A DNA stretch of 64,000 nt from Streptococcus porcinus (GTDB taxonomy: Bacteria > Bacillota > Bacilli > Lactobacillales > Streptococcaceae). Where the stretch lies: the NCBI RefSeq assembly GCF_900475415.1, contig NZ_LS483388.1, forward strand, positions 201,501 through 265,500, read 5' to 3'. Of this stretch, positions 17,359-26,527 are shown in pieces (position 1 is the first letter of the stretch; every line of letters begins with the position of its first letter). The notes under the pieces are model-generated. The model had not been told where the DNA came from. It made no database searches and saw nothing but the letters and a program-made list of their open reading frames with translations. The translations under genes were made by a program, and so were the position numbers.

Positions 17359-18618
17359 TTGTCAATATCAGTAGTAAATGTAGGAAAAGATAAGACGGAC
17401 TTTGATTTATTTGTGGAACAACATCCTTATGGAAATCTTTTACAATCGAGCTCATGGGCACAGGTGAAGAATAATTGGCAGTCTTGTCAGCTTGCGTTTT
17501 ATCAGGATCAAGAATTAGTAGCATGTGCTTCTATTTTGATAAAAAAGGTGATTAAAAATATTAAAGTTGCATACATACCAAGAGGTCCTATAGTTGATTA
17601 TAAGAATCCGGAGCTTGTAAAGTCTGTTTTTAAAGCATTAAAAGAATATAGTCACAAAGAAAAGTTCCTCTTATTAAAATGTGATCCTAATTTTCTATTT
17701 GACAGAGAAAATCTTAAGCAAACAGACTATTGTCAACAGATGATTGAAGAGATGGAAAAAATGGGTTATTCGTGGACTGGTTTGACTTTCAATTTGAGTG
17801 ACACTATCCAACCTCGTTTTCAGGCTAATAAATATCTAAAACAGGATTCTTTCAACGATTATCAAAAGCATGTTAACCGCCTGACTAAGACGGCCACTAA
17901 AAAAGGTGTAGAAATTATTAAGGGCTCTGAAGACGAAGTTAGACTTTTTTCGGAACTTGTTGTTCGAACAGAACAAAGAAAAAATATCCATTTACGAAAT
18001 TATGATTATTTTAAAAAGATAAAGGATACCTACAAGGACAAAGCAGAGTTTTACTTTGCTACAATTAACATTGATAAGCAATTGGCAAAACAAAAGGAAC
18101 GCTTGTTGCAATTAGAGAATGATTTAGCAGAAACACCAGGACATCAAAAAAATCGCTTGAAAGAACTTAAGCAACAAAAAGCTTCGGTTCTTAAACAAGT
18201 TGATGAATTGACAGCTCTGGCCAAAAATAATCCTAGTCAATTAGTTGTTGCAGGTGTGTTAGGAATACGCTTTGCTACGGGGATAGAGTTACTCTATGCG
18301 AGTATGGATGAACGATTTAAACACTATTATCCTCAATACCTTCTAGATACGGAAATTTTCAAGAGATGTCACCAAGAAGGTCTAAGTTGGGCAAATATGG
18401 GTGGTGTGGAAGGAAACCTTGAAGGTGGTTTATCTGTTTTCAAGTTATCATTTAAACCAACTATTGAGGAATATATTGGAGAGTTTAATTTATCACCTAA
18501 TCAGCAACTCTATCGATTAGGTAAAGATGCCTACAGGATTTACAAAAAAATAGCCAAAACTATAACGGTTAAAGCATCAAAAAAATTATCACTAAAAAAA
18601 GATCAAGGTAAACATTAA
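17359..18618 (+). CDS. FemABX-family peptidyltransferase (MurM/MurN-like)
   Basis: A 419-residue cytoplasmic enzyme of the FemABX family, which uses aminoacyl-tRNA to add cross-bridge amino acids to the lipid-linked peptidoglycan precursor. It has two GNAT-like halves (N-terminal SSSWAQVKNNW and IPRGPIVDY motifs; C-terminal LLYASMDERF and WANMGGVEGN). A helical coiled-coil insert of about 60 residues near 225-290 contains KQKERLLQLENDL, typical of the family. The start is TTG at 17359, ten bases after AAGGAG. Which bridge residue it adds cannot be read from sequence. The 244 bases upstream hold no other gene. Confidence 0.85.
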   Translation: MSISVVNVGKDKTDFDLFVEQHPYGNLLQSSSWAQVKNNWQSCQLAFYQDQELVACASILIKKVIKNIKVAYIPRGPIVDYKNPELVKSVFKALKEYSHKEKFLLLKCDPNFLFDRENLKQTDYCQQMIEEMEKMGYSWTGLTFNLSDTIQPRFQANKYLKQDSFNDYQKHVNRLTKTATKKGVEIIKGSEDEVRLFSELVVRTEQRKNIHLRNYDYFKKIKDTYKDKAEFYFATINIDKQLAKQKERLLQLENDLAETPGHQKNRLKELKQQKASVLKQVDELTALAKNNPSQLVVAGVLGIRFATGIELLYASMDERFKHYYPQYLLDTEIFKRCHQEGLSWANMGGVEGNLEGGLSVFKLSFKPTIEEYIGEFNLSPNQQLYRLGKDAYRIYKKIAKTITVKASKKLSLKKDQGKH

Positions 18619-18706
18619 AAATCTGAATAGCAGCCTAGCTTTATCGAAAATAGGTAAAAAGTACTATTAACGGCAAAAAAATGTAGTTTCTATTATAAAG
18701 AACGCT

Positions 18707-18745
18707 AAAAGAACCGAGCTCTCTATAGAGAACTCGGTTCTTTGT
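18707..18745. terminator. Bidirectional terminator
   Basis: The stem AAAGAACCGAG (from 18708) pairs with CTCGGTTCTTT (to 18743), flanked by A and T runs. It lies between the rightward FemX-like gene and the leftward spi-speB pair. Confidence 0.8.
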
Positions 18746-18936
18746 TTGGCAATAGCCTGGAGGCAATATTGAGAAAGTTATAACGACTTACTCAACTTGT
18801 GACTATTTTGATTTTAGCAGTTGTCTCCGCAGTGATAGTAATCAGTTGGGTCAGTGTAATACATCGAAAATAGCGATTTTTAGGATTTGGCTTCAAATGA
18901 TGGTTAAACGATAGTTAGTACTAGACAATAAACGTC

Positions 18937-19242
18937 TTAATCCAGAGATTTAATTTGTTCTTGATAAGCTTCTATCATGCTCCATACATTTTTCTGGTTG
19001 ATGTCAAGTTCGTTATCAAAAGAATACCCTAAAATTGTATGTGCTCTTGTATCTCCGGATACGAGAATAAAGCCTGTTGGAAAGAGAGAATAGATGTATA
19101 CTTCACTACTTGTATGATCACTATCCAAAGGATAAATTAACTGCCGTATGCGCACGTTACCTTTATGTTGTGTATGTTCTTGACAGAATATCTCAGCTTC
19201 GTGACGCGCTTGCGCTTCTGTTCTAACAAAATCAATGCCCAT
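18937..19242 (-). CDS. spi: Streptopain inhibitor Spi
   Basis: A 101-residue intracellular protein that resembles the SpeB propeptide: compare SLFPTGFILVSGDTRAHTILGYSFDNE here with the corresponding stretch of the SpeB pro-region ([20 protein letters not shown]). In S. pyogenes Spi binds and inhibits SpeB, protecting the producing cell. The ATG at 19242 begins one base after the speB stop codon, so the two are co-transcribed and probably translationally coupled. A longer reading overlapping speB is possible but has no ribosome site. Conservation of the pair supports a functional SpeB. Confidence 0.85.
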   Translation of the reverse strand: MGIDFVRTEAQARHEAEIFCQEHTQHKGNVRIRQLIYPLDSDHTSSEVYIYSLFPTGFILVSGDTRAHTILGYSFDNELDINQKNVWSMIEAYQEQIKSLD

Positions 19243-19243
19243 A

Positions 19244-20443
19244 TTAAGGTTTGATTCCGACAACAGCGCTTTGATAGTCGTTAAAGCCACCAGCGCCTCC
19301 ACCAGTACCAAGAGAAGAAGGGTTTAGAGCATCTAATCTGAAGAAACCATCAGCGACTCCGCCCCAGCCCCAGTTAACATGGTAGAAGTCATTTCCGTCA
19401 GAACCATCGATAACGAATGCATGGCCACCTAGTGTACCAACACCTTGGTAGTATACTGGTTGGTTTTGAGTCAATTCATTATCAATTTGTGCTTCCCAAT
19501 CTTCTTTACTGTAACTATTGCGTGAAATTTGGTGAACAGATTGAGCGTAGCCGAAGTTTTCTTTTAAGGCTTTTTGAACGAGAGGACTACCTGAAGAACC
19601 ACTAGATGGGCCGTAGTCCATATCTACTGAAATACCAACATCAGCCATTAATTCTGAAATAGCTGTTTTTTGAACATCGGATTCCCTTCCATTGTAAGAA
19701 GGTAAAATGTTGTTCCAGTTGTATTCTCTGGTAGAAATAGCTGCATATAAAGTCTTAGGATGATTGAAGTATTTATTAGTTGGGTGTAGTGTATAAGTGT
19801 GGTCTTTCAATCCTTTGTTAGGGTAATTATGATATTTCATAATTTGAGCTGTTGCAGTAGCCACGCAACCTGTAGCTGAATGTTGTCCTATATATTTTTC
19901 TTCTCCGGGTAGTGCTTTTTCTATAACAGGTGTTAACAGATTGTAAGGGTTACCTTGGTTATAGTGAATACCTTTAGCATCTAGTAGAGAGTTAACTACT
20001 GGTTGTTTAATATTAGTAGTATCTGTGTATGGGGTATCTATTTTTTTATTTTCTGTAATTTGTTCGGCATAGCTTTCAATAAAGGAAGCAATATTTTCCT
20101 TACCACTGGCATCGAATGAACCTTTTGTAGAATAGCCTAAAATCTCTGGAGAACGTTTATCTGCAGAAACAATAACGAAACCACCGGTAGAAATATTGTA
20201 GACATACATGTTAGAGTCGGAAAGTTTATCCCCTAATGTTACTTTGTCCAATTTAATATTTTGGGTATCTCCCCCAGCTTTAGCTTTGATAGAGTCATTT
20301 TTTTCAATAAATGTGATAGCTGAATTTTTGGCTTCTTGTTCGTTACGACCAAAGTTTTCAGAAGCAAAAACTGGATTAGAAAGGATAAATCCACTTAATG
20401 TTAAAATACTTAATAGCTTAATACCTAATTTCTTTTTATTCAT
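19244..20443 (-). CDS. speB: Streptopain, secreted C10 cysteine protease SpeB
   Basis: A 399-residue secreted zymogen with signal peptide 1-27, a propeptide to about 146 and a mature protease starting [13 protein letters not shown]. Catalytic Cys193 lies in [12 protein letters not shown] and His341 in GGHAFVIDG, followed by NWGWGG. S. pyogenes SpeB is 398 residues with Cys192/His340, so this protein is colinear with one extra pro-region residue. From memory it differs at many positions (e.g. [25 protein letters not shown]), and I see no RGD tripeptide. It degrades host matrix, immunoglobulin and cytokines in the known family. Spi, sip and ropB flank it in the expected order. Confidence 0.95.
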   Translation of the reverse strand: MNKKKLGIKLLSILTLSGFILSNPVFASENFGRNEQEAKNSAITFIEKNDSIKAKAGGDTQNIKLDKVTLGDKLSDSNMYVYNISTGGFVIVSADKRSPEILGYSTKGSFDASGKENIASFIESYAEQITENKKIDTPYTDTTNIKQPVVNSLLDAKGIHYNQGNPYNLLTPVIEKALPGEEKYIGQHSATGCVATATAQIMKYHNYPNKGLKDHTYTLHPTNKYFNHPKTLYAAISTREYNWNNILPSYNGRESDVQKTAISELMADVGISVDMDYGPSSGSSGSPLVQKALKENFGYAQSVHQISRNSYSKEDWEAQIDNELTQNQPVYYQGVGTLGGHAFVIDGSDGNDFYHVNWGWGGVADGFFRLDALNPSSLGTGGGAGGFNDYQSAVVGIKP

Positions 20444-21230
20444 GATTAATACCTCCGTAAAATAAATGAGTCTAATAAGTTAATTTCTAACAGTACATTG
20501 GACACACCTCCAAACTTAAAATGAAGCCGTCTAATATTTTCGTTTCTAGCTGAAAATATCTTTTGGCTTATAAATGAAAGCACTATTAACAATGATGGTT
20601 TCTCCTTACTATTTAGGGGGCCTTGAATACCTCAGTGTCACTCTACTGGTGATTGGCAAGTTACACAGGGCTGAATAATAAGAAAGTGAGTAAATAGTTT
20701 TTTTAAGAATCACCCTTTTCAAGGCTCGTTTTATTGCTAAGATAATTTGGTATGGAATAGATTTATAACTCCTTGAAAGGGAAAGTTTTTGAAACTATGG
20801 CCTAGAGATTAGGTAACCGGTTTCGTAACTACATCTTAACCTTCTGAAGATGAACTTCTTTTTATTATTATCAATAGTTAAAAAACTTAACTTTTTAGTA
20901 GTTTTCTCATTCCATCAACTAGAAATCACAACGTTTTAATACTGATTTCGGGCAATAATGACCTCTTATAGTTGACAAGGAGGTTGAAAATACTGATAAT
21001 AATAAGTAAGCCAATTAACATATCAGTCAATGCTTTTAGTTGATTCTTTACTCTTAACCACCATCATTTTCCACTGTACCTATAGAAATAACAATAACAA
21101 CCACATAACACGTACCTCCTTTTAAATTCCTTTTGGCTATATATTAAAACAGAATGGGATTGAATAGACAATTTGTTGCGCATTATGTACAATAGTAACG
21201 TATTTTTGACATAAATTAAGGAGGCTTAAA
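20444..21230. promoter_or_regulatory. speB-ropB intergenic regulatory region
   Basis: A 787-base gap between divergent speB and ropB. In S. pyogenes the equivalent region holds the speB promoters, RopB binding sites and the SIP pheromone gene. Here I find the sip ORF (21080-21106), a ribosome site (ACGGAGGT) for speB and a possible speB -10 near 20490-20500 (minus-strand AATGTACTGTTAG). Apart from sip I see no protein-coding gene; the rest is AT-rich leader sequence. Confidence 0.7.
21080..21106 (-). CDS. sip: SpeB-inducing peptide SIP (MWLLLLFL)
   Basis: A nine-codon minus-strand ORF, ATG TGG TTG TTA TTG TTA TTT CTA TAG, encodes MWLLLLFL, exactly the SpeB-inducing peptide as I remember it from S. 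pyogenes. A perfect AGGAGG ribosome site lies eight bases upstream (complement of 21115-21120). SIP is a leaderless peptide that is exported, re-imported and bound by RopB to activate speB at high density. It sits beside ropB and points towards speB, as expected. An exact eight-residue match with a ribosome site is very unlikely by chance. Confidence 0.95.
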   Translation of the reverse strand: MWLLLLFL

Positions 21231-22079
21231 ATGGAACTTGGCGAAACTGTCGAATTTATTAGGCATTCAAAAAATATTCCCATTAAACAAGTTTGCGGTG
21301 ATTACTTAACTAGACAGACTTATCACCGCTTTATAAAGAATAATCTTGACATTTCTTCTACAAAGCTAATTTATATCTTAGATAATCTAAACGTAAATGT
21401 TGATGAATTTCTCTTTATTAGTAATAACTTTAAAAGATATCAAGAATTTATCGACATGGATACGGCTAAACATTACTTTGAAAACCAAGATACAACAGGA
21501 CTACATCAGATTCTAACTTCATATAAAGATAGTAAGTCGACAAAAGAAAAGAACCTCTTTGCTTTAGTAAAGGTTTTATTAGCTATGTTAACTAATGAAG
21601 ATTGCCTTAAAGAGCGACTTTACCTATCAAACTATCTTGTTAATATTGAAACCTGGAGTCACTATGAAACGGTACTGTTTAATAACTGTATGTTTATTTT
21701 TGATTCTAACTTCATCGAAATTATTTTTTCAAAAGTTATCCTAAACCTTGATAAGTACAATACACTTAGGTGCTATGGAAATGAATCTATTAGAATGTTC
21801 GTTAATATGCTTATCCTATTCATTCAAAGGCAAGAGTACCAAAAAGCTGCCGAAATTCTAGCGCAGATTAAAAATTATAGCCTAAATGAAGATTGCATAT
21901 ATGAGAGGTGTTGTATCGCCTTTTTTGAAGGTATCATTGATATCATACATGGCAAAGAAGGAGCCGAGCGAAAATGCGAAAAAATATTACAAGTTTTTGA
22001 ACTATTGAATTGTAAAACAATCCATAAAATGTTTAAGGCATATTTAAAAGATATAAAAAATAAAGTTAAATATGCTTAA
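21231..22079 (+). CDS. ropB: Rgg-family quorum-sensing regulator RopB
   Basis: A 282-residue cytoplasmic transcription factor with an N-terminal helix-turn-helix (about residues 1-60: GETVEFIRHSKNIPIKQVCG, RQTYHRFIKNN) and a C-terminal TPR-like helical domain that binds the SIP peptide in S. pyogenes. Length, N-terminus and the LIYILDNLNVNVDEFLFISNNF segment match RopB closely; the S. pyogenes protein is about 280 residues. It starts with ATG six bases after GGAGG. It faces away from sip and speB, the same divergent arrangement, so the RopB-SIP-SpeB circuit looks complete. Confidence 0.93.
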   Translation: MELGETVEFIRHSKNIPIKQVCGDYLTRQTYHRFIKNNLDISSTKLIYILDNLNVNVDEFLFISNNFKRYQEFIDMDTAKHYFENQDTTGLHQILTSYKDSKSTKEKNLFALVKVLLAMLTNEDCLKERLYLSNYLVNIETWSHYETVLFNNCMFIFDSNFIEIIFSKVILNLDKYNTLRCYGNESIRMFVNMLILFIQRQEYQKAAEILAQIKNYSLNEDCIYERCCIAFFEGIIDIIHGKEGAERKCEKILQVFELLNCKTIHKMFKAYLKDIKNKVKYA

Positions 22080-22240
22080 ATATCGATTTAAACACTAAAA
22101 GATAAAGCATTCTTTTATAGAAAATACAAGCCACCTTTTTAACAAGTTATCAGCCACTATTAAATTGTTAGTATATTTCAGAGTAGCTCAACTTGGAGTT
22201 GCTAAAGTATTTTATAGTTTTAGAAGAGACATCAAGATAC

Positions 22241-22267
22241 AAAAAAGCCTTTATAAAAGGCTTTTTT
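22241..22267. terminator. Terminator after ropB
   Basis: AAAAAAGCCTTT-ATA-AAAGGCTTTTTT forms a 12-base perfect stem with a three-base loop, flanked by A and T runs. It lies 160 bases after the ropB stop and may serve both directions. Confidence 0.85.
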
Positions 22268-22369
22268 GCATGACTTGGTAAACTAAACTGATTTAGTGAA
22301 GGTGACTATTAAAATCAAGGAAATTATGAATATTATGAAGAAGTTTTTTAATTAAATCATTATAAAATG

Positions 22370-22431
22370 TTGACAATTAGATTAATTAGCGTTAATATTA
22401 ACTGGTTAACAACCGGTTAATAACTAGTTAA
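22370..22431 (+). promoter_or_regulatory. lmb promoter with three tandem AdcR-type zinc operators
   Basis: The promoter is TTGACA (22370-22375), 17 bases, TAATAT (22393-22398). Immediately following are three overlapping palindromes: TTAACTGGTTAA (22398-22409), ACAACCGGTTAA (22409-22420) and ATAACTAGTTAA (22420-22431). The AdcR consensus is TTAACYRGTTAA; the first copy is perfect and the others differ by one or two bases. Zinc-loaded AdcR should repress lmb-htpA here. Confidence 0.88.
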
Positions 22432-22451
22432 AAATTTTATGAAGGAGTCTT

Positions 22452-23372
22452 ATGAAAAAAATATTTTTGACTTTTTTTCTGTTAGTTACTTTGTTTGCAA
22501 CTTCTGCTTGTCAGAAGGCAGTAAAGCCTAGTTCTAGTCAGCATGGACTATCTATTGTGACAAGTTTCTACCCGATATATGCTATGACAAAAGAGGTCTC
22601 AGGTGACTTAAATGACGTGAGGATGATTCAGTCTGGTGCTGGGATTCATTCCTTTGAACCCTCAGCTAATGATGTAGCAGCTATATACGATGCAGATTTA
22701 TTTATTTATCATTCACATACTTTGGAATCTTGGGCAGATGATCTGGATTTTAATCTGAAGAAAACGAAAGCTACTGCGTTTGAAGCTTCAAAATCATTAA
22801 CTTTAGATAGAGTTAATGGATTAGAGGATGTTGAAGTCAAAGAGGGAATTGACCCAGCAACCTTATATGATCCTCATACTTGGACAGACCCTGTTTTAGC
22901 TGGAGAAGAAGCACTGAATATTGGAAAAAAATTGAGTCAAATAGATCCGGATAATTCAGAATACTATACTAAAAATGCTAAGTCATTTAAGCAGAAAGCA
23001 GATCAATTAGCTGAGGAGTATCATAAGAAATTCAAATCAGTAAAGGCTAAGAATTTTGTAACTCAGCATACAGCCTTCTCTTATTTAGCAAAACGTTTTG
23101 GATTAAAACAATTAGGCATTTCAGGGATTTCCCCAGATCAAGAGCCATCACCACGTCAACTAACTGAGATTCAAGCATTTATTAAAGAGTATAAAGTGAA
23201 GACTATTTTTGCTGAGGACAATGTTAGTCCGAAGATTGCTCATACTATTGCTAAAGCAACTAAAGCTAAAGTTAAAACTTTGAGTCCGTTGGAGTCTGCA
23301 CCACGTGGTGATAAATCGTATCTAGAAAATCTTAGGAAAAATATGGAAGTTCTTTATCAAAATTTAAAATAA
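22452..23372 (+). CDS. lmb: Zinc-binding lipoprotein, laminin-binding protein (Lmb/AdcAII)
   Basis: A 306-residue metal-binding lipoprotein of the cluster A-I (ZnuA-like) family with lipobox FATSAC and lipidated Cys20. Likely zinc ligands are His in GAGIHSFEPS, His in YDPHTWTDP, His in TQHTAFSY and an acidic residue in FAEDNVSP. It lacks the long His-rich loop of AdcA, as AdcAII/Lmb proteins do. It delivers zinc to the AdcBC importer encoded elsewhere and has been reported to bind laminin. It follows the AdcR operators directly and is followed after 13 bases by htpA, the conserved pair. Confidence 0.92.
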   Translation: MKKIFLTFFLLVTLFATSACQKAVKPSSSQHGLSIVTSFYPIYAMTKEVSGDLNDVRMIQSGAGIHSFEPSANDVAAIYDADLFIYHSHTLESWADDLDFNLKKTKATAFEASKSLTLDRVNGLEDVEVKEGIDPATLYDPHTWTDPVLAGEEALNIGKKLSQIDPDNSEYYTKNAKSFKQKADQLAEEYHKKFKSVKAKNFVTQHTAFSYLAKRFGLKQLGISGISPDQEPSPRQLTEIQAFIKEYKVKTIFAEDNVSPKIAHTIAKATKAKVKTLSPLESAPRGDKSYLENLRKNMEVLYQNLK

Positions 23373-23385
23373 AAGGAGATAGGAT

Positions 23386-25968
23386 TTGAAAAAGAAATAT
23401 ATCTACACTAGTTCAGCAGTTGCTATTTTACTAGCTAGCCATATAGGGCTTTATCAATTAGGTAAGCTTCAAGCTGATACAAACCATAAGGATAACAAAA
23501 TTGCATATGTCAATGATATCAAAAAAAGCACGCAAGCGTCTAAAAAAGATAAAACCATGGATCAGATTAGCGCTGAAGAAGGTATCACTGCAGAACAAAT
23601 AGTAGTTAAAATTACCGACCAAGGCTATGTTACATCACACGGAGATCATTTCCACTTTTACAATGGTAAAGTGCCTTATGACGCAATTCTTAGTGAAGAA
23701 TTAGTAATGACTGACCCTAATTATCAGTTTAAACAATCTGACGTTGTTAATGAAGTTTTGGACGGCTATATTATTAAGGTAGATGGGAAATACTACGTTT
23801 ATCTCAAGCCAGGAAGTAAGCGTAAAAATATTCGTAGTAAACAGGAAATAGCTGAGCAGGCTGCCAAAGGAACAAAGGAAGCAAAAGAAAAGGGTCTAGC
23901 TAAGGTATCTCATCTTAGTAAAGCAGAAGTTGTAGCGGTTAATAAAGCTAAAAGCCAAGGGCGTTACACAACTGATGATGGTTATATCTTTAGTCCAACT
24001 GATGTGATTGATGATTTTGGTGATGCCTATTTAGTTCCGCATGGCAACCATTTCCATTATATTCCTAAAAAAGATTTATCTCCAAGTGAATTAGCAGCCG
24101 CTCAGGCCTACTGGAATCAGAAAAACGGTAGAGGCTCGCATCAGACTGATTACCAGCCATTCCCGTTCCCAAATCCAGCTCCTCATAGAGGCTCAACTTG
24201 GCATAACTCTCCAAATCATGGTCCTCATAACGGCAATCATGGCTCCTCTTCACATAGACCAAATGGAAACTCGTCTTCTGATAAGCACAATAATAAAGAT
24301 TTTGAGGGTAAATCATTTAAAGAGCTTTTAGATTTATTGCATAGTATGGATTTAAAAGATCGTCATGTTGAATCAGATGGACTGATATTTGAACCAACAC
24401 AAGTAGTAAGAGCTAATGATTTTGGTTATGTTATTCCTCACGGGGATCACTATCATATTATTCCTCGTAATCAATTGTCAGCTTTGGAAATCTTGTTAGC
24501 TGACCGCTATTTAGCAGGACAAACGCACGACACTCCAAAACCACATCAACCAGATAAAGATAAAACTAAAAAAGTTATTCATACATTTTTAGGACATTCT
24601 ATTATAGCTTACGGTAAAGGGCTTGATGGTAAGCCTTATGACACTAGCGATAACTATGTCTTTAGTAAGAACTCTATTTATTCTGTTGATAAATCCGGAG
24701 TAACTGCTAAACACGGTTCTCACTTTCACTATGTGGGATTTGGTGAATTAGAACAAAATGAACTGGATCAAGTTGCAGAATGGTTGAAAGCCAAAGGTCA
24801 AGATAAGGAATTAGCAAAAGCTTTGGGGCAATCAGAAGGAAAAGAGAAGTTCCCGTTTGATGCTAAAAAAGTCAGTCTTAAAGTAGTTAATAATGGTAAA
24901 GTTGGTTATATGATGACTAAAGATGGTAGAGACTATTTTTATGATCGTGAACATCTTGATTTAACACAGATTGCTTTTGCAGAACAAGAACTGATGCTCA
25001 AAGATAAAAATAACTATAAATATGATATTAAAAATGATGGTATTGAGCCAGCACTACTGGTAAATCTTGATAGTTTACCAATGCATGTTGGTAATGCCTC
25101 TTATGATACAGGAACTGAATTTATTATTCCTCATATTGACCATATCCACGTGGTTAGGTATAGTAATTTATCAAAAGAACAGATTGCTACAATCAAGTAT
25201 TTAATGAGTCATCCAGAAGTTCGACCAGAACCATGGACTCAGCCACATGGTAAAGGGGAGAAGAAAACACATACAGAACAACCTAAGTATATTGTTAATG
25301 TCACACCAGTGGAAAAACGTCAAGGTCTGCCAAACTGGATGGTTATCCATTCAGTAGAAGAAGTTCAACAAGCACTTAAAGAAGGCCGCTACGCTACTAC
25401 GGATGGTTACATTTTCAATCCTCACGATATCCTTGATCCAAAGACATTTGTTTGGAGAGATGGCTCCTTCAGTATTCCTAGAGCAGAAGGTGGCTCTTTA
25501 AGGGCTATCAGGAAAAATGACCTATCTGAGTCTGAGTGGCAAAAAGCTCAAGAATTCGTTGCTCAGAGAAGAGCTTCAGATGCTGCACGTGAGAAAAAAA
25601 CAGATAAGAAATCACCGACTGAAAAATCACCCGAAAAATCATCTGAAAAAGCAGTTGCTCCAAGCGTGAATCCGGCCCCTAACGAAGATAAAAGTAATGA
25701 AGTAAGGACGACCGTTCCATTGCTAAAAGAGGAAGAAAAGAATCTTCCGGAAGTGAGCAAACCAGAGAAGGTCCAACCTTCAGAAAGTAATAGTTCAACC
25801 AATTATGGGTTGGATAGTGGCACCCTACAGGCTCATATCGCACAATTGGCCCAAAAAGAAGGAATTGATCCTAAACAGATGACTCTCCTACCAACTGGTG
25901 TTCAATTTACTGATAAAACTGGTCATCTCGTTCTATATGATATTAAAACCCTACAAAAAATCGGTTAA
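23386..25968 (+). CDS. htpA: Histidine triad surface protein (Pht/HtpA)
   Basis: An 860-residue secreted/surface protein with an N-terminal membrane segment and five HxxHxH zinc-binding triads: HGDHFHFY, HGNHFHYI, HGDHYHII, HGSHFHYV and HIDHIHVV. A His/Asn/Pro-rich linker lies around residues 255-300 and a Lys/Ser/Pro-rich region at 725-800. No LPXTG is present, as is usual for this family. Pht proteins store or pass zinc to AdcAII and interfere with complement. It starts with TTG at 23386 after AAAAGGAG. The zinc operon with lmb is consistent. Confidence 0.92.
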   Translation: MKKKYIYTSSAVAILLASHIGLYQLGKLQADTNHKDNKIAYVNDIKKSTQASKKDKTMDQISAEEGITAEQIVVKITDQGYVTSHGDHFHFYNGKVPYDAILSEELVMTDPNYQFKQSDVVNEVLDGYIIKVDGKYYVYLKPGSKRKNIRSKQEIAEQAAKGTKEAKEKGLAKVSHLSKAEVVAVNKAKSQGRYTTDDGYIFSPTDVIDDFGDAYLVPHGNHFHYIPKKDLSPSELAAAQAYWNQKNGRGSHQTDYQPFPFPNPAPHRGSTWHNSPNHGPHNGNHGSSSHRPNGNSSSDKHNNKDFEGKSFKELLDLLHSMDLKDRHVESDGLIFEPTQVVRANDFGYVIPHGDHYHIIPRNQLSALEILLADRYLAGQTHDTPKPHQPDKDKTKKVIHTFLGHSIIAYGKGLDGKPYDTSDNYVFSKNSIYSVDKSGVTAKHGSHFHYVGFGELEQNELDQVAEWLKAKGQDKELAKALGQSEGKEKFPFDAKKVSLKVVNNGKVGYMMTKDGRDYFYDREHLDLTQIAFAEQELMLKDKNNYKYDIKNDGIEPALLVNLDSLPMHVGNASYDTGTEFIIPHIDHIHVVRYSNLSKEQIATIKYLMSHPEVRPEPWTQPHGKGEKKTHTEQPKYIVNVTPVEKRQGLPNWMVIHSVEEVQQALKEGRYATTDGYIFNPHDILDPKTFVWRDGSFSIPRAEGGSLRAIRKNDLSESEWQKAQEFVAQRRASDAAREKKTDKKSPTEKSPEKSSEKAVAPSVNPAPNEDKSNEVRTTVPLLKEEEKNLPEVSKPEKVQPSESNSSTNYGLDSGTLQAHIAQLAQKEGIDPKQMTLLPTGVQFTDKTGHLVLYDIKTLQKIG

Positions 25969-26133
25969 TCTGGCTATTTTTGAAAGAAGGTGACTTGATA
26001 AAAAAGGCCATGTTAAAAAACACTTTTTTAAGTCATTAGCCCAAGTAGATCAAAAAAGGGATGCTTTGTCTAGGGGAATCAATAGTTTCTAACAGTATAT
26101 TGTATAACTTTAGACATAAGGTTATAGCATCAT

Positions 26134-26166
26134 AAAAGCAGGAATTAAGGATTAATTCCTGCTTTT
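26134..26166. terminator. Terminator after htpA
   Basis: A 15-base perfect stem, AAAAGCAGGAATTAA (26134-26148) and its complement (26152-26166), with a three-base loop and A/T flanks. Confidence 0.85.
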
Positions 26167-26311
26167 GTTATAAAATATTTCAAAAAATATCAATAGCTCA
26201 GGTATATGAATTAATTTAAGAGTTATCTAGTTCAACAGTATTTTATAATCTATTTAGAAGGCTCATTAATTCTAGTTAGTGTGATAAAATGAAATCAGGA
26301 TGATAAGGTAG

Positions 26312-26425
26312 ATGAGAAGTGAACAGGAGACAATTCATTTAATACGGAGCATAGCTCAATTGGATGATAGAGTTGAGGCAGATAAAACAGCTAGCAAAAC
26401 CAACTCAACTAGAAAAGCAACATAA
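26312..26425 (+). pseudogene. Remnant of a nucleotidyltransferase (AadE-like N-terminus)
   Basis: A 37-codon fragment beginning MRSEQETIHLIRSIAQLDDRVEA. This resembles the start of streptomycin 6-adenylyltransferase-like proteins, which begin MRTE..I..LIL..A..D.RIRAV. The reading frame then departs from the family and stops. A ribosome-like AAGG precedes it. It is too short to function; the family match is by eye. Confidence 0.35.
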
Positions 26426-26527
26426 GACTTAACCATGGTAACTATCAGTCAGCGATGATTCTTATGAGAAGTTCTCAAAAACTAGTTAAAGAAAAGCCTT
26501 TTAATATTTTTTGATAAAAGGAGTTCT

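Noticed and set aside
18799..18873. A 24-residue hydrophobic peptide frame (GTG start, TILILAVVSAVIVISWVSVIHRK) resembling small membrane toxins
   Set aside because: No ribosome site and no antisense RNA or partner could be recognised; other frames are equally open here.
19243..19311. A longer Spi reading overlapping the end of speB
   Set aside because: There is no ribosome site, and the extra residues are the speB C-terminus read in another frame.
24065..24316. Open frames antisense to long genes, such as those inside htpA, the pilin genes and feoB
   Set aside because: They are shadows of real genes: no ribosome sites, no recognisable motifs, and the opposite frames encode clear proteins.
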